Below are positions 17,749-25,602 of a stretch of DNA of 64,000 nt, in pieces. Each line of letters begins with the position of its first letter. Position 1 is the stretch's first letter. A model generated the notes under the pieces. It had not been told where the DNA came from, searched no databases, and saw only the letters and a list, made by a program, of their open reading frames with translations. A program made the position numbers and the translations under genes. Origin of the DNA: Acetobacteraceae bacterium AT-5844 (GTDB taxonomy: Bacteria > Pseudomonadota > Alphaproteobacteria > Acetobacterales > Acetobacteraceae); contig JH599958.1 of NCBI GenBank assembly GCA_000245075.1, forward strand, positions 126,339 through 190,338. The letters are read 5' to 3'.

Positions 17749-19941
17749 ATGAAGTTCGACACACCCGCGACGACCAACCCGATCGACCAGCTGAAGGTCG
17801 TCGGCCAGCCGCTGGACCGCATCGACGGGCGGCTGAAGACCACCGGCCAGGCGCCCTACGCCTATGAGCACCACGACGCCGTGCGCGATGCCGCCTATGG
17901 CTATGTGGTCGGCGCGGCCATCGCCAAGGGCCGCATCACGAGCATGGACACCGCCGCCGCGCGCCAGGCGCCCGGGGTGCTCGCCATCGTGACGCATGAG
18001 AATGCCGGGCCGCTCGGGAAGGGCAGCATGAACACCGCCAAGCTGCTGGGCGGCCCGGAAGTGGACCATTACCACCAGGCCATCGCCGTGGTGGTGGCCG
18101 AGACCTTCGAGCAGGCGCGCGACGCCGCCGCTCAGATCCGCGTGGACTATGCGGAGGCCGAGGGGGCGTTCGACCTTGCCGCCGCCCGGGATACGGCGAA
18201 GAAGGTGAACCAGTCGGCGAGCTCGGTGGGCGACTTTGAAGGCGCCTTCGCCAGCGCGCCGGTGCAGCTGGACGCCACCTACACCACGCCGGACCAGAGC
18301 CACGCGATGATGGAGCCGCACGCCTCCATCGCGGCGTGGGACGGAGACCAGGTGGTGGTCTGGACCTCGAACCAGATGATCGATTGGGGCGCCGGGGACC
18401 TGGCCAAGACGCTGAACATGCCGAAGGAGAAGGTGCGCCTGATCTCGCCCTTCATCGGTGGCGGCTTTGGCGGCAAGCTGTTCCTGCGCTCCGACGCGCT
18501 GATGGCAGCACTCGGCGCCCGTGCGGCCAGGCGGCCGGTCAAGGTCGCGCTGCAGCGGCCGCTGATGATGAACAACACCACTCATCGTCCTGCCACCATC
18601 CAACGCATCCGCATCGGCACTGGGCGGGACGGCAGGATCACGGCGATCGGGCATGAAAGCTGGTCGGGCGACCAGCCGGACGGCCAGCCCGAGATCGCCG
18701 CCGATCAGACGAAGCTGCTTTACGCGGGAGCAAACCGGCTGACGCAGCTCCGCCTCGCCGTGCTGGACCTGCCGGAAGGCAATGCCATGCGCGCGCCGGG
18801 CGAGGCACCGGGCCTGATGGCACTCGAGATCGCCATGGACGAGATGGCGGAGAAGCTGGGCATGGACCCGGTGGAATTCCGCGTCATCAACGACACGCAG
18901 GTGGACCCGAACGACCCTTCGCGCCCCTTCTCGCAGCGCCAGCTGGTGGAATGCCTGCGCATCGGCGCCGAGCGCTTCGGCTGGAGCCGCCGCAACGCCC
19001 AGCCCGGCCAGGCGCGGGAGGGGCGCTGGCTGACCGGCATGGGTGTGGCGGCCGCTTTCCGCAATAACCTCGTGATGAAGTCGGGCGCGCGCGTGCGGTT
19101 GGACAGCCGAGGGGAGGTCACGGTCGAAACGGACATGACCGACATCGGCACCGGCAGCTACACCATCATCGCCCAGACGGCGGCCGAGATGATGGGCGTC
19201 GGCATCGACAAGGTCACCGTCCGGCTGGGTGATTCCTCCTTCCCGGTATCGGCGGGCTCGGGCGGCCAGTGGGGCGCCAACAGCTCCACCGCGGGCGTCT
19301 ACGCCGCCTGCGTGAAGCTGCGCGAGGCCGTGGCGCGGAAGCTGGGCTTCAACTCGGCCGAAGCAGTGTTCACGGACGGGCAGGTCCGCTCGGGCAACCG
19401 CATCGTGCCGCTCGCCGAGGCTGCCGGCCGGGATGGCATCGTCGTCGAGGACAGCATCGAGTTTGGCGACCTGTCCAAGCGCTACCAGCAATCCACCTTC
19501 GGTTCGCATTTCGTGGAAGTCGCCGTCGATGCCGCGACGGGTGAGGTGCGCATCCGCCGCATGCTGGCAGTCTGTGCCGCCGGGCGCATCCTGAACCCCA
19601 AGACCGCCCGCAGCCAGGTGATCGGCGCCATGACCATGGGCGTCGGCGCCGCGCTGATGGAAGAGCTGGCGGTGGACAAGCGCCGCGGCTTCTTCGTCAA
19701 TCATGACCTCGCCAGCTACGAAGTTCCGGTGCATGCCGACATCCCGCACCAGGAGGTGGTCTTCCTGGACGAGACCGACCCGGTATCGTCGCCGATGAAG
19801 GCCAAGGGTGTGGGCGAGCTCGGCCTGTGTGGCGTCGGTGCGGCTATCGCCAATGCCATCTACAACGCCACCGGCGTGCGGGTACGGGATTATCCGATCA
19901 CGCTCGACAAATACCTGGACCGGCTGCCGGAACTGGCCTGA
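17749..19941 (+). CDS. paoC: Aldehyde oxidoreductase, molybdenum-binding subunit (PaoC-like)
   Basis: Molybdopterin cytosine dinucleotide-binding catalytic subunit, 730 residues, near the normal PaoC size. Motifs include FIGGGFGGKLFLRSDALMAAL (about 235-255), EGNAMRAPGEAPG with the substrate-site arginine region, and GSGGQWGANSSTAG. The catalytic glutamate is E690 in KGVGELGLCG. The enzyme should oxidise aldehydes to acids in the periplasm. The PaoD-type insertion chaperone that usually follows these genes is not found here; the next gene, on the other strand, is an SRAP protein. A chaperone elsewhere would be needed for activity. Confidence 0.92.
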   Translation: MKFDTPATTNPIDQLKVVGQPLDRIDGRLKTTGQAPYAYEHHDAVRDAAYGYVVGAAIAKGRITSMDTAAARQAPGVLAIVTHENAGPLGKGSMNTAKLLGGPEVDHYHQAIAVVVAETFEQARDAAAQIRVDYAEAEGAFDLAAARDTAKKVNQSASSVGDFEGAFASAPVQLDATYTTPDQSHAMMEPHASIAAWDGDQVVVWTSNQMIDWGAGDLAKTLNMPKEKVRLISPFIGGGFGGKLFLRSDALMAALGARAARRPVKVALQRPLMMNNTTHRPATIQRIRIGTGRDGRITAIGHESWSGDQPDGQPEIAADQTKLLYAGANRLTQLRLAVLDLPEGNAMRAPGEAPGLMALEIAMDEMAEKLGMDPVEFRVINDTQVDPNDPSRPFSQRQLVECLRIGAERFGWSRRNAQPGQAREGRWLTGMGVAAAFRNNLVMKSGARVRLDSRGEVTVETDMTDIGTGSYTIIAQTAAEMMGVGIDKVTVRLGDSSFPVSAGSGGQWGANSSTAGVYAACVKLREAVARKLGFNSAEAVFTDGQVRSGNRIVPLAEAAGRDGIVVEDSIEFGDLSKRYQQSTFGSHFVEVAVDAATGEVRIRRMLAVCAAGRILNPKTARSQVIGAMTMGVGAALMEELAVDKRRGFFVNHDLASYEVPVHADIPHQEVVFLDETDPVSSPMKAKGVGELGLCGVGAAIANAIYNATGVRVRDYPITLDKYLDRLPELA

Positions 19942-19952
19942 AGGGTGGATCA

Positions 19953-19978
19953 TGGGGAGATGCTCCGGCATCTCCCCA
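19953..19978 (+). terminator. Hairpin after paoC
   Basis: GGGGAGATGC and GCATCTCCCC form a perfect stem with a TCCG loop, extended by one T-A pair. It begins 12 bases after the paoC stop. No T run follows, so it may protect the transcript end or need Rho. Confidence 0.55.
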
Positions 19979-20037
19979 ATGCGGCGCGCGGCTTGGCAGG
20001 TATCCCCGCCACTTCGGCCGGTCATCGCGTTACGCCG

Positions 20038-20688
20038 CTAGCCGGGATCAGGGTCCTTCCGGTTGCCCCTGGCCACGATGAGCATCTCCTCATCCGGCAA
20101 CGGACGCTGAAGCTCCCGCGCGATCTCCCACGGCGCCTCCAGCCACATATCCATTTCATCCGGAGTGGTCAGGAGCACCGGCATGGCCTGGGGATGGACA
20201 GCGCCGACCACGCCGTTCGGGTCACAGGTCAGGAAGCCGTAGAGCGCATGCTCACCCTCGACGGGGTTCGACTTCGGCCCGCGGCTGCCGGTCCAGCGAG
20301 CCCAGATGCCGGCAAAGGCAAAGAGCGGCCGCTCCTCCGACAGCGCGAACCAGACCGGGGTCTTCCGGGGCGCGGTGTCCTCCCATTCGGCGAAGGAGGT
20401 GACCGGAACCAGGCAGCGATGCGGAGGGCCAAGCCAGCGGCGCCAGTGCGGGCTGCGGGTGTTGCGGATATTGGTCACCGGGCGGCCACCATACTGCTCC
20501 GGGCCCGGCATGCCCCAACGCATCATGGCCAGTTCCCGCTTGCCATCCTCGCGCTGGTGCACGACCGGCGCCATCGTGTCCGGATAGATGGCAGGCAGCG
20601 GCGGCAGGTTGCCAGTGCCGCCGCGCGTGGCACCGGTCAGCTCCAGGATCGCCCGCTGGTTGCTGGTCATGGCGTAGAGGTTGCACAT
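20038..20688 (-). CDS. SRAP-domain protein (YedK/HMCES family)
   Basis: Protein of 216 residues with the SOS response-associated peptidase fold. The catalytic cysteine C2 follows the initiator methionine (MCNLYAMTSNQ), as in all members. The other active-site blocks are present: VTNIRNTRSPHWR, CLVPVTSFAEWE with the conserved glutamate, and AVHPQAMPVLL with the histidine. The family forms a covalent link to abasic sites in single-stranded DNA and shields them. The start has GCAGGGG directly upstream. A 70-codon gene ends ten bases before it on the same strand, so they are probably co-transcribed. Confidence 0.92.
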   Translation of the reverse strand: MCNLYAMTSNQRAILELTGATRGGTGNLPPLPAIYPDTMAPVVHQREDGKRELAMMRWGMPGPEQYGGRPVTNIRNTRSPHWRRWLGPPHRCLVPVTSFAEWEDTAPRKTPVWFALSEERPLFAFAGIWARWTGSRGPKSNPVEGEHALYGFLTCDPNGVVGAVHPQAMPVLLTTPDEMDMWLEAPWEIARELQRPLPDEEMLIVARGNRKDPDPG

Positions 20689-20698
20689 CCCCTGCCGC

Positions 20699-20911
20699 TC
20701 AGGGGCGCCGCCTCTTCCGCTTCTTGGGTGCCGTGCCCGTCAGCGCTCCCGCCCAGAATTCCGTCGCCTGCTTGGCGCCCTTCCGTGCCGCGGCGGCCTG
20801 CTGGCGCTTGGCCTGCGCCGTCATGACGCCCCGGGCGGCGCCTGCCCAGGCATTCGCCCCGCTGAGCATCATGCTCAGGAACGGGTTCTTCTTGGTCCAA
20901 GGATAAGCCAT
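20699..20911 (-). CDS. Small basic hypothetical protein
   Basis: Protein of 70 residues. It starts MAYPWTKKNPFLSMMLSGAN, has an alanine-rich middle (AQAKRQQAAAARKGAKQATEFW) and ends in a basic tail, KKRKRRRP. A good ribosome-binding site (GAGGAGG) precedes the ATG, and the SRAP gene follows ten bases later. No known domain is recognised. The lysine and arginine content would suit nucleic-acid binding, but this is a guess. Confidence 0.65.
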   Translation of the reverse strand: MAYPWTKKNPFLSMMLSGANAWAGAARGVMTAQAKRQQAAAARKGAKQATEFWAGALTGTAPKKRKRRRP

Positions 20912-20989
20912 GCCAGCCTCCTCACAGCGAAGATCGCTTCCCTCCCTGTTGAACCGGCCGGACGCGGCAGCGGTTGCGTGGCGCCGGGG

Positions 20990-22351
20990 CTAACCGACCG
21001 CGGAGGCATCCGGCCCGGCAAGGGCGAGCTCGAGCAGCGCTTCCAAGGCAGGACACAACGCAGCCTGCCGCGGCGCGGCCAGAGCCAGGCGCACAGCGTC
21101 TGGCGCGTGGCCCGGCCCGGCCGCGAACTCCGCGGCGGGGGAAACGGCGATACGGCGGCGGGCAGCCGCAGCGACGAAGGTTTCCGCCCGCCAGGGATCG
21201 GGAAGCTCCAGCCAGAGATGATAGGCGCGCGGGTCCCCCCGCAGCGTCAGGCCGCCACCGCCCAGCACCTGCCGCGCCAGGGCATTGCGCTGCCGCGCAT
21301 CGCTTCGCTTCCGCAGAACCAGGGCATCGACGCTGCCTTCCTGCATCCAGGCCGTTGCGGCAGCGAGCGCGAAGCCCTGGGCGGCCCAGCCGCCGAGCCG
21401 GAGCGCGGCAGCCAGTCTCTGGCGCAAGGCTGGCGGCGCTGAGAGGAAGCCGAGCGTCATGCCCGGCGCCACGCGTTTCGAGAGGCTGTCCACCAGCACC
21501 ACCCGTTCGGGCGCATGGGCCGCCAGGGGCGGTGCGGCGTCGTCCGACAGAAACCCGTAGACGGAATCCTCCACCACGGAAATGTCGAGGGAACGGCACA
21601 GCTCCGCCACTTCCCGCCGCCGCGATGGCGGCATGTTCGTGCCAAGGGGATTGTGCAGGTCCGGCTGCAGGTAAAGCAGCCGGAGCGGGTGCGCGGCATG
21701 CGCGGCCGCGATGGCGTCAGGCCGCACGCCCTGATCGTCCATGGCCAGCGGAACGGTTTGCAGCCCCAGGCGCAGGGCGATGCCTTTGCCCAGGGAGTAG
21801 GTCATGGCTTCCAGGCCGAGGCGTTCCCCGGGGGCGATCAACGCGGTGAAGCAGGCCGAGAGCGCCTGCTGCCCCCGCCCGGCGAAGAGCAGGCTCTCCG
21901 GTTCCGGCATCCAGCCGGCCCGTGCCATGAGCCGGGCGGTCGCTTCGCGGGAGGCGGCATCCCCCGTCACCCCGGCATAGGACAGCAGGGGCTGCATTGC
22001 CTCGGGCGATGCGAGGCGTGCGAGCGCCGGGGCCAGCAACATGGCCTGGTCGGGCAGCACGCAGAAATTCACCTCGAGATCCACGATGCCGCCAGCATCC
22101 GCCTCCCGGGCGGGAAGGGAGGGAAGCCCCGAAGCGGCGCGCAGAAAGGTGCCGCGCCCCACCTCGCCCACCGCCACGCCCCGGCGAACCAGCTCGGCAT
22201 ATACGCGGCTCGCCGTTGAAGGCGCGATGCCCTGGCGGTGCGCGTATTCGCGGCTGGGAGGCAGCCGGTCTCCGGGCTTGCGGCGCCCGGCGGTGAGGTC
22301 GTCGGCAAGGCTGCGGGCCAGCGTGTCGGCCAGGGCGCGGAAGTCGGTCAT
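20990..22351 (-). CDS. MocR-type regulator (GntR HTH fused to PLP aminotransferase-like domain)
   Basis: Second MocR-type protein, 453 residues. The winged helix covers about 3-72 (RALADTLARSLADDLTAGRR, REYAHRQGIAPSTASRVYAE, GRGTFLR). The aminotransferase-like domain begins near 90. PLP contacts are visible: N234 in LHNPLG, D262 in VVEDSVYGFL and the Schiff-base lysine K292 in SLSKRVAPG. The start at 22351 is where similarity begins; the frame stays open upstream, but that part is antisense to the PhzF gene. There is no clear Shine-Dalgarno site. It is divergent from the DUF1127/PhzF operon, and the gap contains seven GCAATTC-like repeats that could be its sites. Confidence 0.88.
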   Translation of the reverse strand: MTDFRALADTLARSLADDLTAGRRKPGDRLPPSREYAHRQGIAPSTASRVYAELVRRGVAVGEVGRGTFLRAASGLPSLPAREADAGGIVDLEVNFCVLPDQAMLLAPALARLASPEAMQPLLSYAGVTGDAASREATARLMARAGWMPEPESLLFAGRGQQALSACFTALIAPGERLGLEAMTYSLGKGIALRLGLQTVPLAMDDQGVRPDAIAAAHAAHPLRLLYLQPDLHNPLGTNMPPSRRREVAELCRSLDISVVEDSVYGFLSDDAAPPLAAHAPERVVLVDSLSKRVAPGMTLGFLSAPPALRQRLAAALRLGGWAAQGFALAAATAWMQEGSVDALVLRKRSDARQRNALARQVLGGGGLTLRGDPRAYHLWLELPDPWRAETFVAAAARRRIAVSPAAEFAAGPGHAPDAVRLALAAPRQAALCPALEALLELALAGPDASAVG

Positions 22352-22366
22352 AAGAATATTGTACTC

Positions 22367-22459
22367 GGAACAATTACGGCGTTGAAGAGCAATTCTCACC
22401 CGTGGCAATTCAATTCGGAGAGCAATTCGGAGCAATACCGTGCAGGTCGGAGCAATTCC
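22367..22459. promoter_or_regulatory. Cluster of GCAATTC-like repeats between a MocR gene and the PhzF operon
   Basis: CAAT cores occur at 22371, 22391, 22407, 22412, 22424, 22434 and 22454. Most sit in the context GAGCAATTC or GGAGCAATTC on the same strand. Seven near-copies in 93 bases, in a divergent promoter gap next to a MocR gene, look like direct-repeat operators. MocR proteins are known to use direct repeats. TACAAT just inside 22351-22367 on the leftward strand may be the regulator's -10 box. Confidence 0.55.
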
Positions 22460-22649
22460 ATGGTTACGGCGGGTGGAGAGCAGAGCAGCCCATCCGCTCC
22501 TTCGCGCGCTGGACCTGCTGGCCCTATGGCACCGCCGGGGCTCGACCCGTGCCGCGCTGCGCGAGTTACCGCCTGAGCGCCTGCGCGACATCGGGCTGAC
22601 GGAGATGGACGCCGCGCGGGAAGCCGCGCGCCCCTTCTGGAAGGGCTGA
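22440..22649 (+). CDS. DUF1127 small protein
   Basis: Protein of up to 69 residues ending in a typical DUF1127 block: RGSTRAALRELPPERLRDIGL followed by TEMDAAREAARPFWKG. The GTG at 22440 has GGAG seven bases upstream; a second GTG at 22473 is a possible start. If the repeats just upstream are operator sites, the later start is more likely. The gene ends two bases before the PhzF gene. DUF1127 proteins are small arginine-rich factors, some linked to phosphate and small RNA control; the role here is unknown. Confidence 0.72.
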   Translation: MQVGAIPWLRRVESRAAHPLLRALDLLALWHRRGSTRAALRELPPERLRDIGLTEMDAAREAARPFWKG

Positions 22650-22651
22650 GC

Positions 22652-23539
22652 ATGCCAAGACACTATCGCTACGTCACCGTGGACGTCTTCACCTCCGAAC
22701 GGTTTGGCGGGAACCCACTCGCGGTGCTGCCGGAAGCCGACGGGCTGAGCGACGCCGAGATGCAGGCCATTGCCCGCGAGTTCAACTTCTCCGAGACGAC
22801 CTTCGTGCTTCCGCCGACCGACCCGGCGCATACGGCCCGGGTGCGCATTTTCACGCCGAGCCGGGAAATGCCCTTTGCCGGGCATCCGAATATCGGCACC
22901 GCAGTGGTTCTGGCGTGGGAGCGACAGGCGCGGGGTGAGCCCGTTCCGCAACCCTTCCTCTTCGAGGAAGTGGCGGGGCTCGTGCCGGTGACCGTGCGGC
23001 TGGAACAGGGTTCGGTGCTGGATGCCGAACTGCGCGCTCCCCTCCCCCTTTCGCGGCATGCCATTCTCGATCCCTCCCAGGTGGCGGCCTGCCTGTCGCT
23101 GGAGACGGCGGATGTCGTGGCAGCGGCGCATCCGCCCCAGGTGGTCTCTGTCGGCGCGCCCTTCCTGGTCGTGGAACTGGCCGGGCTGGAAGCGCTGGGG
23201 CGGATCAAGCCCAACCCTGTGGCGTGGGAAGCGGCGCTGCCGCGCGACGGCGCCTCCTCCATCTACGCCTATGTCCGCACGGCCGGGAATGCGCTGAGGT
23301 CGCGGATGTTCACCCGCAGCCTCTACGAAGACCCCGCGACCGGGAGCGCCACGGCCGCCGCCACGGCGCTGCTGCTGGACCTTTCCGGTGATGAGCATCT
23401 CGCGCTGACGGTGCACCAGGGCGTCGAGATGGGCCGCCCCAGCCTGCTCCATGCGACAGCCCGGCGTGAAGGCGAAGGCATTGTCGCGGGAGTTGCAGGA
23501 GGATGTGTCCCGGTGATGGAAGGGCGCCTGCAGCTATAG
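22652..23539 (+). CDS. PhzF-family isomerase/epimerase
   Basis: Protein of 295 residues with the two-lobed diaminopimelate epimerase-like fold of PhzF. The catalytic glutamate is E48 in FNFSETTFVLPP. The other family blocks are PFAGHPNIGTA (75-84) and SLYEDPATGSATAA near 228-241. Real PhzF isomerises a phenazine precursor, but most homologues, as here, have no phenazine genes nearby and unknown substrates. It follows the DUF1127 gene by two bases and precedes an alpha/beta hydrolase by about 64 bases. The divergent MocR gene is the likely regulator. Confidence 0.88.
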   Translation: MPRHYRYVTVDVFTSERFGGNPLAVLPEADGLSDAEMQAIAREFNFSETTFVLPPTDPAHTARVRIFTPSREMPFAGHPNIGTAVVLAWERQARGEPVPQPFLFEEVAGLVPVTVRLEQGSVLDAELRAPLPLSRHAILDPSQVAACLSLETADVVAAAHPPQVVSVGAPFLVVELAGLEALGRIKPNPVAWEAALPRDGASSIYAYVRTAGNALRSRMFTRSLYEDPATGSATAAATALLLDLSGDEHLALTVHQGVEMGRPSLLHATARREGEGIVAGVAGGCVPVMEGRLQL

Positions 23540-23603
23540 GGAGGCGGCTTCGGCTGAGCTTCCGCCATCTGGGTTATGGGCTGCCCGGATGTATCATGGG
23601 GCC

Positions 23604-24260
23604 ATGTCCGTATCCCGCCCCGAACAGAGCTTCATCACCGGCCCGGCCGGCCAGCTTCAGCTCACCATCACCCTGCCCGCCACGGCGGCACGCGGCGTGG
23701 CCATGATCAGCCACCCGCAGCCGCTGCTCGGCGGCTCGCCCCGGCATATCGTGCCCCACACCATCGCACGGCGCCTCAGCGCGGCCGGATGGGTCGCCGT
23801 GCGGCCCAGCTTCCGCGGCGTGGACGGCTCGGGAGGCGCCTATGCCGAAGGCGTCGGCGAAGCGGAGGATGGGCTCGTCATCGCGCGGCATCTGCGCGCC
23901 GCCTATCCGAGGCTGCCGCTGGCGCTGGTGGGCTTTTCCTTCGGTGCCCATGTTTATGCGCGCCTGGCCTGCCAGCTCGAGGAAGAAGAGCCTGCCGCCG
24001 CCATCGTGCTGATGGGCCTGCCCGTGGGGCTCGTCCCCGGCGGACGGGAATACGAGGCCATGCCCATCCCGCGCCGAACCCTGTTGCTGCATGGGCAGGA
24101 TGACGCGATGGCCCCGCTGCCTTCCCTGCTGGAATGGGCGCGCCCCACGCACCATCCGGTGACGGTGTTCCCCGGCGCGGACCACTTCTTCAAGGGCTGC
24201 CTCGACCAGGCGCTCGACCGCGTGCTCACCCATTTGCAGGACGAGGTGGGGGCACGGTGA
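23604..24260 (+). CDS. Alpha/beta hydrolase
   Basis: Hydrolase of 218 residues with a short-chain alpha/beta fold and no lid. It resembles the CocE/NonD-like or dienelactone-like small hydrolases. The nucleophile is S112 in VGFSFGAHVYA; the acid is in LLLHGQDDAMAPL and the histidine in PGADHFFKG. SHPQPLLGG near residue 36 is the usual oxyanion segment. An in-frame ATG five codons earlier is possible. The end overlaps the convergent MmgE/PrpD gene by 35 bases. The substrate is unknown. Confidence 0.85.
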   Translation: MSVSRPEQSFITGPAGQLQLTITLPATAARGVAMISHPQPLLGGSPRHIVPHTIARRLSAAGWVAVRPSFRGVDGSGGAYAEGVGEAEDGLVIARHLRAAYPRLPLALVGFSFGAHVYARLACQLEEEEPAAAIVLMGLPVGLVPGGREYEAMPIPRRTLLLHGQDDAMAPLPSLLEWARPTHHPVTVFPGADHFFKGCLDQALDRVLTHLQDEVGAR

Positions 24261-25602
24261 AGGCGGGCGGCATCATAGCCCCCGGCACCGCGTCCCCCTG
24301 GCGGATGGCGTAACGCAGCGCCTCGGCGGCTTTCGCACCCAGAACGGGCTCCGCCAACTCGCGGAACTTCGCATCCAGCTCCGCATCGGTGAGCGGCTCC
24401 TCCGGGTCTCCCTTGCGGAAAGGCTGCTCATGCTCGAACACGCGGCCATCCGCCAGTTCCAGCCGAAGCCGTGCCGCGCGCCGGCGGGGATAGGCATCGG
24501 CGAGGTCCGGCGCGAGGCTGACGGACACCTTCGGCATGAAGGCTTGGATCGCCGGGTCCGAGAGCCGCTGCGGCGAGAAGGCCTCCAGCCGCACCGCGCC
24601 ATGCAGCGACAGCGTCGCCACGCAGAACTGCGTGCTGAAGCGGGCATCCTGTTCCGCTCGGATCACGGGCCGGTCGCACATCTCCGCCGTGGCGCGGTAA
24701 CCCGCCACGTGAATATGCCGCACCTCCTCCGGCGTGAAGCCCAACCGTGCACGCAGAGCCAGCAAACCGTCGAGCGCGGGAAAGATGTGTCCGCAGCAGC
24801 CATGATTCTTGAAGGTCATGTTGCCGATGACGAAGCTTTCGCCCAGCCCGTGCAGCGCCTGTTCCCACGTGCCGGTGGACTCGCTGGTGGCGGCGGCGAA
24901 GCCTGCGGGACCGTGCAGCACATCCGGCGCACCCGTCACGCCGGCGGCGGCGGAACGCGCGGCCAGCAGGCCCGCCTCGGCGGCGTGGCCGGCATGCAGC
25001 GGCTTGCTCATCCCCTCGCCACGAAAGGCCTGTTGCAGCCCGCCCGCCATGGTGGCGGCCAGGGCGATGGCGTGGCCCATGCGCACCTCATCGCATTCCA
25101 GCAGCAGGGCCGAGGCCGTGGCGGCGGCGAGGGTGCCCACCGTCGCCGTGGTGTGCCAGAAGCGGTAATGGCTGGGCTGCACCGCCAGCGCGATGCGCCC
25201 GCCCACCTCATAGCCCGCCGCCATGGCGCGCAGCAGCGCATCCATGGAGGCGCCCCGCGCCTGGGCCACGGCCAGCGCCGCCGCCACGGTGGGGCTGCCC
25301 GGATGCAGGCCGGAATCGCGGTGGATGTCGTCGAACTCCACCGCATGGCTGGCCACGCCGTTGATCAGCGCGGCGTGGCGCGCCGAGCCCCGCTGGCCAT
25401 CGGCATAGCAAACAGCCCTGCCCTCGCCCCGCTCATCGGCCAGGGCGGTGGCGAGCAGCGTCGCCGGGGGTTGCCGCGTGCCGGGCAGCATGGCGGCGAA
25501 CCAATCGAGCAAGGCGCGGCGTGCGTGATGCTCCAGCCCATCCGGCCAGGAGCGGTGCCGCCACCCGGCCGCATGCGTGGCGAGAAGCGGCAGCGGGTTC
25601 AT
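24226..25602 (-). CDS. MmgE/PrpD family protein (2-methylcitrate dehydratase-like)
   Basis: Protein of 458 residues across the two-domain MmgE/PrpD fold. Clear blocks are NGVASHAVEFDDIHRDSGLHPGS (about 80-103), YEVGGRIALAV, and HAGHAAEAGLLAARSAAAGVTG. The family covers 2-methylcitrate dehydratase and relatives such as cis-aconitate decarboxylase and epimerases; no citrate-cycle partner is here, so the substrate is probably another hydroxy acid. It is the last gene of a leftward operon and its ATG overlaps the stop of the acyl-CoA synthetase by four bases. Confidence 0.88.
   Translation of the reverse strand: MNPLPLLATHAAGWRHRSWPDGLEHHARRALLDWFAAMLPGTRQPPATLLATALADERGEGRAVCYADGQRGSARHAALINGVASHAVEFDDIHRDSGLHPGSPTVAAALAVAQARGASMDALLRAMAAGYEVGGRIALAVQPSHYRFWHTTATVGTLAAATASALLLECDEVRMGHAIALAATMAGGLQQAFRGEGMSKPLHAGHAAEAGLLAARSAAAGVTGAPDVLHGPAGFAAATSESTGTWEQALHGLGESFVIGNMTFKNHGCCGHIFPALDGLLALRARLGFTPEEVRHIHVAGYRATAEMCDRPVIRAEQDARFSTQFCVATLSLHGAVRLEAFSPQRLSDPAIQAFMPKVSVSLAPDLADAYPRRRAARLRLELADGRVFEHEQPFRKGDPEEPLTDAELDAKFRELAEPVLGAKAAEALRYAIRQGDAVPGAMMPPAFTVPPPRPANG

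Noticed and set aside
20990..23452. An 820-residue version of the MocR protein
   Set aside because: The extra N-terminal part is antisense to the PhzF and DUF1127 genes; similarity starts at 22351.
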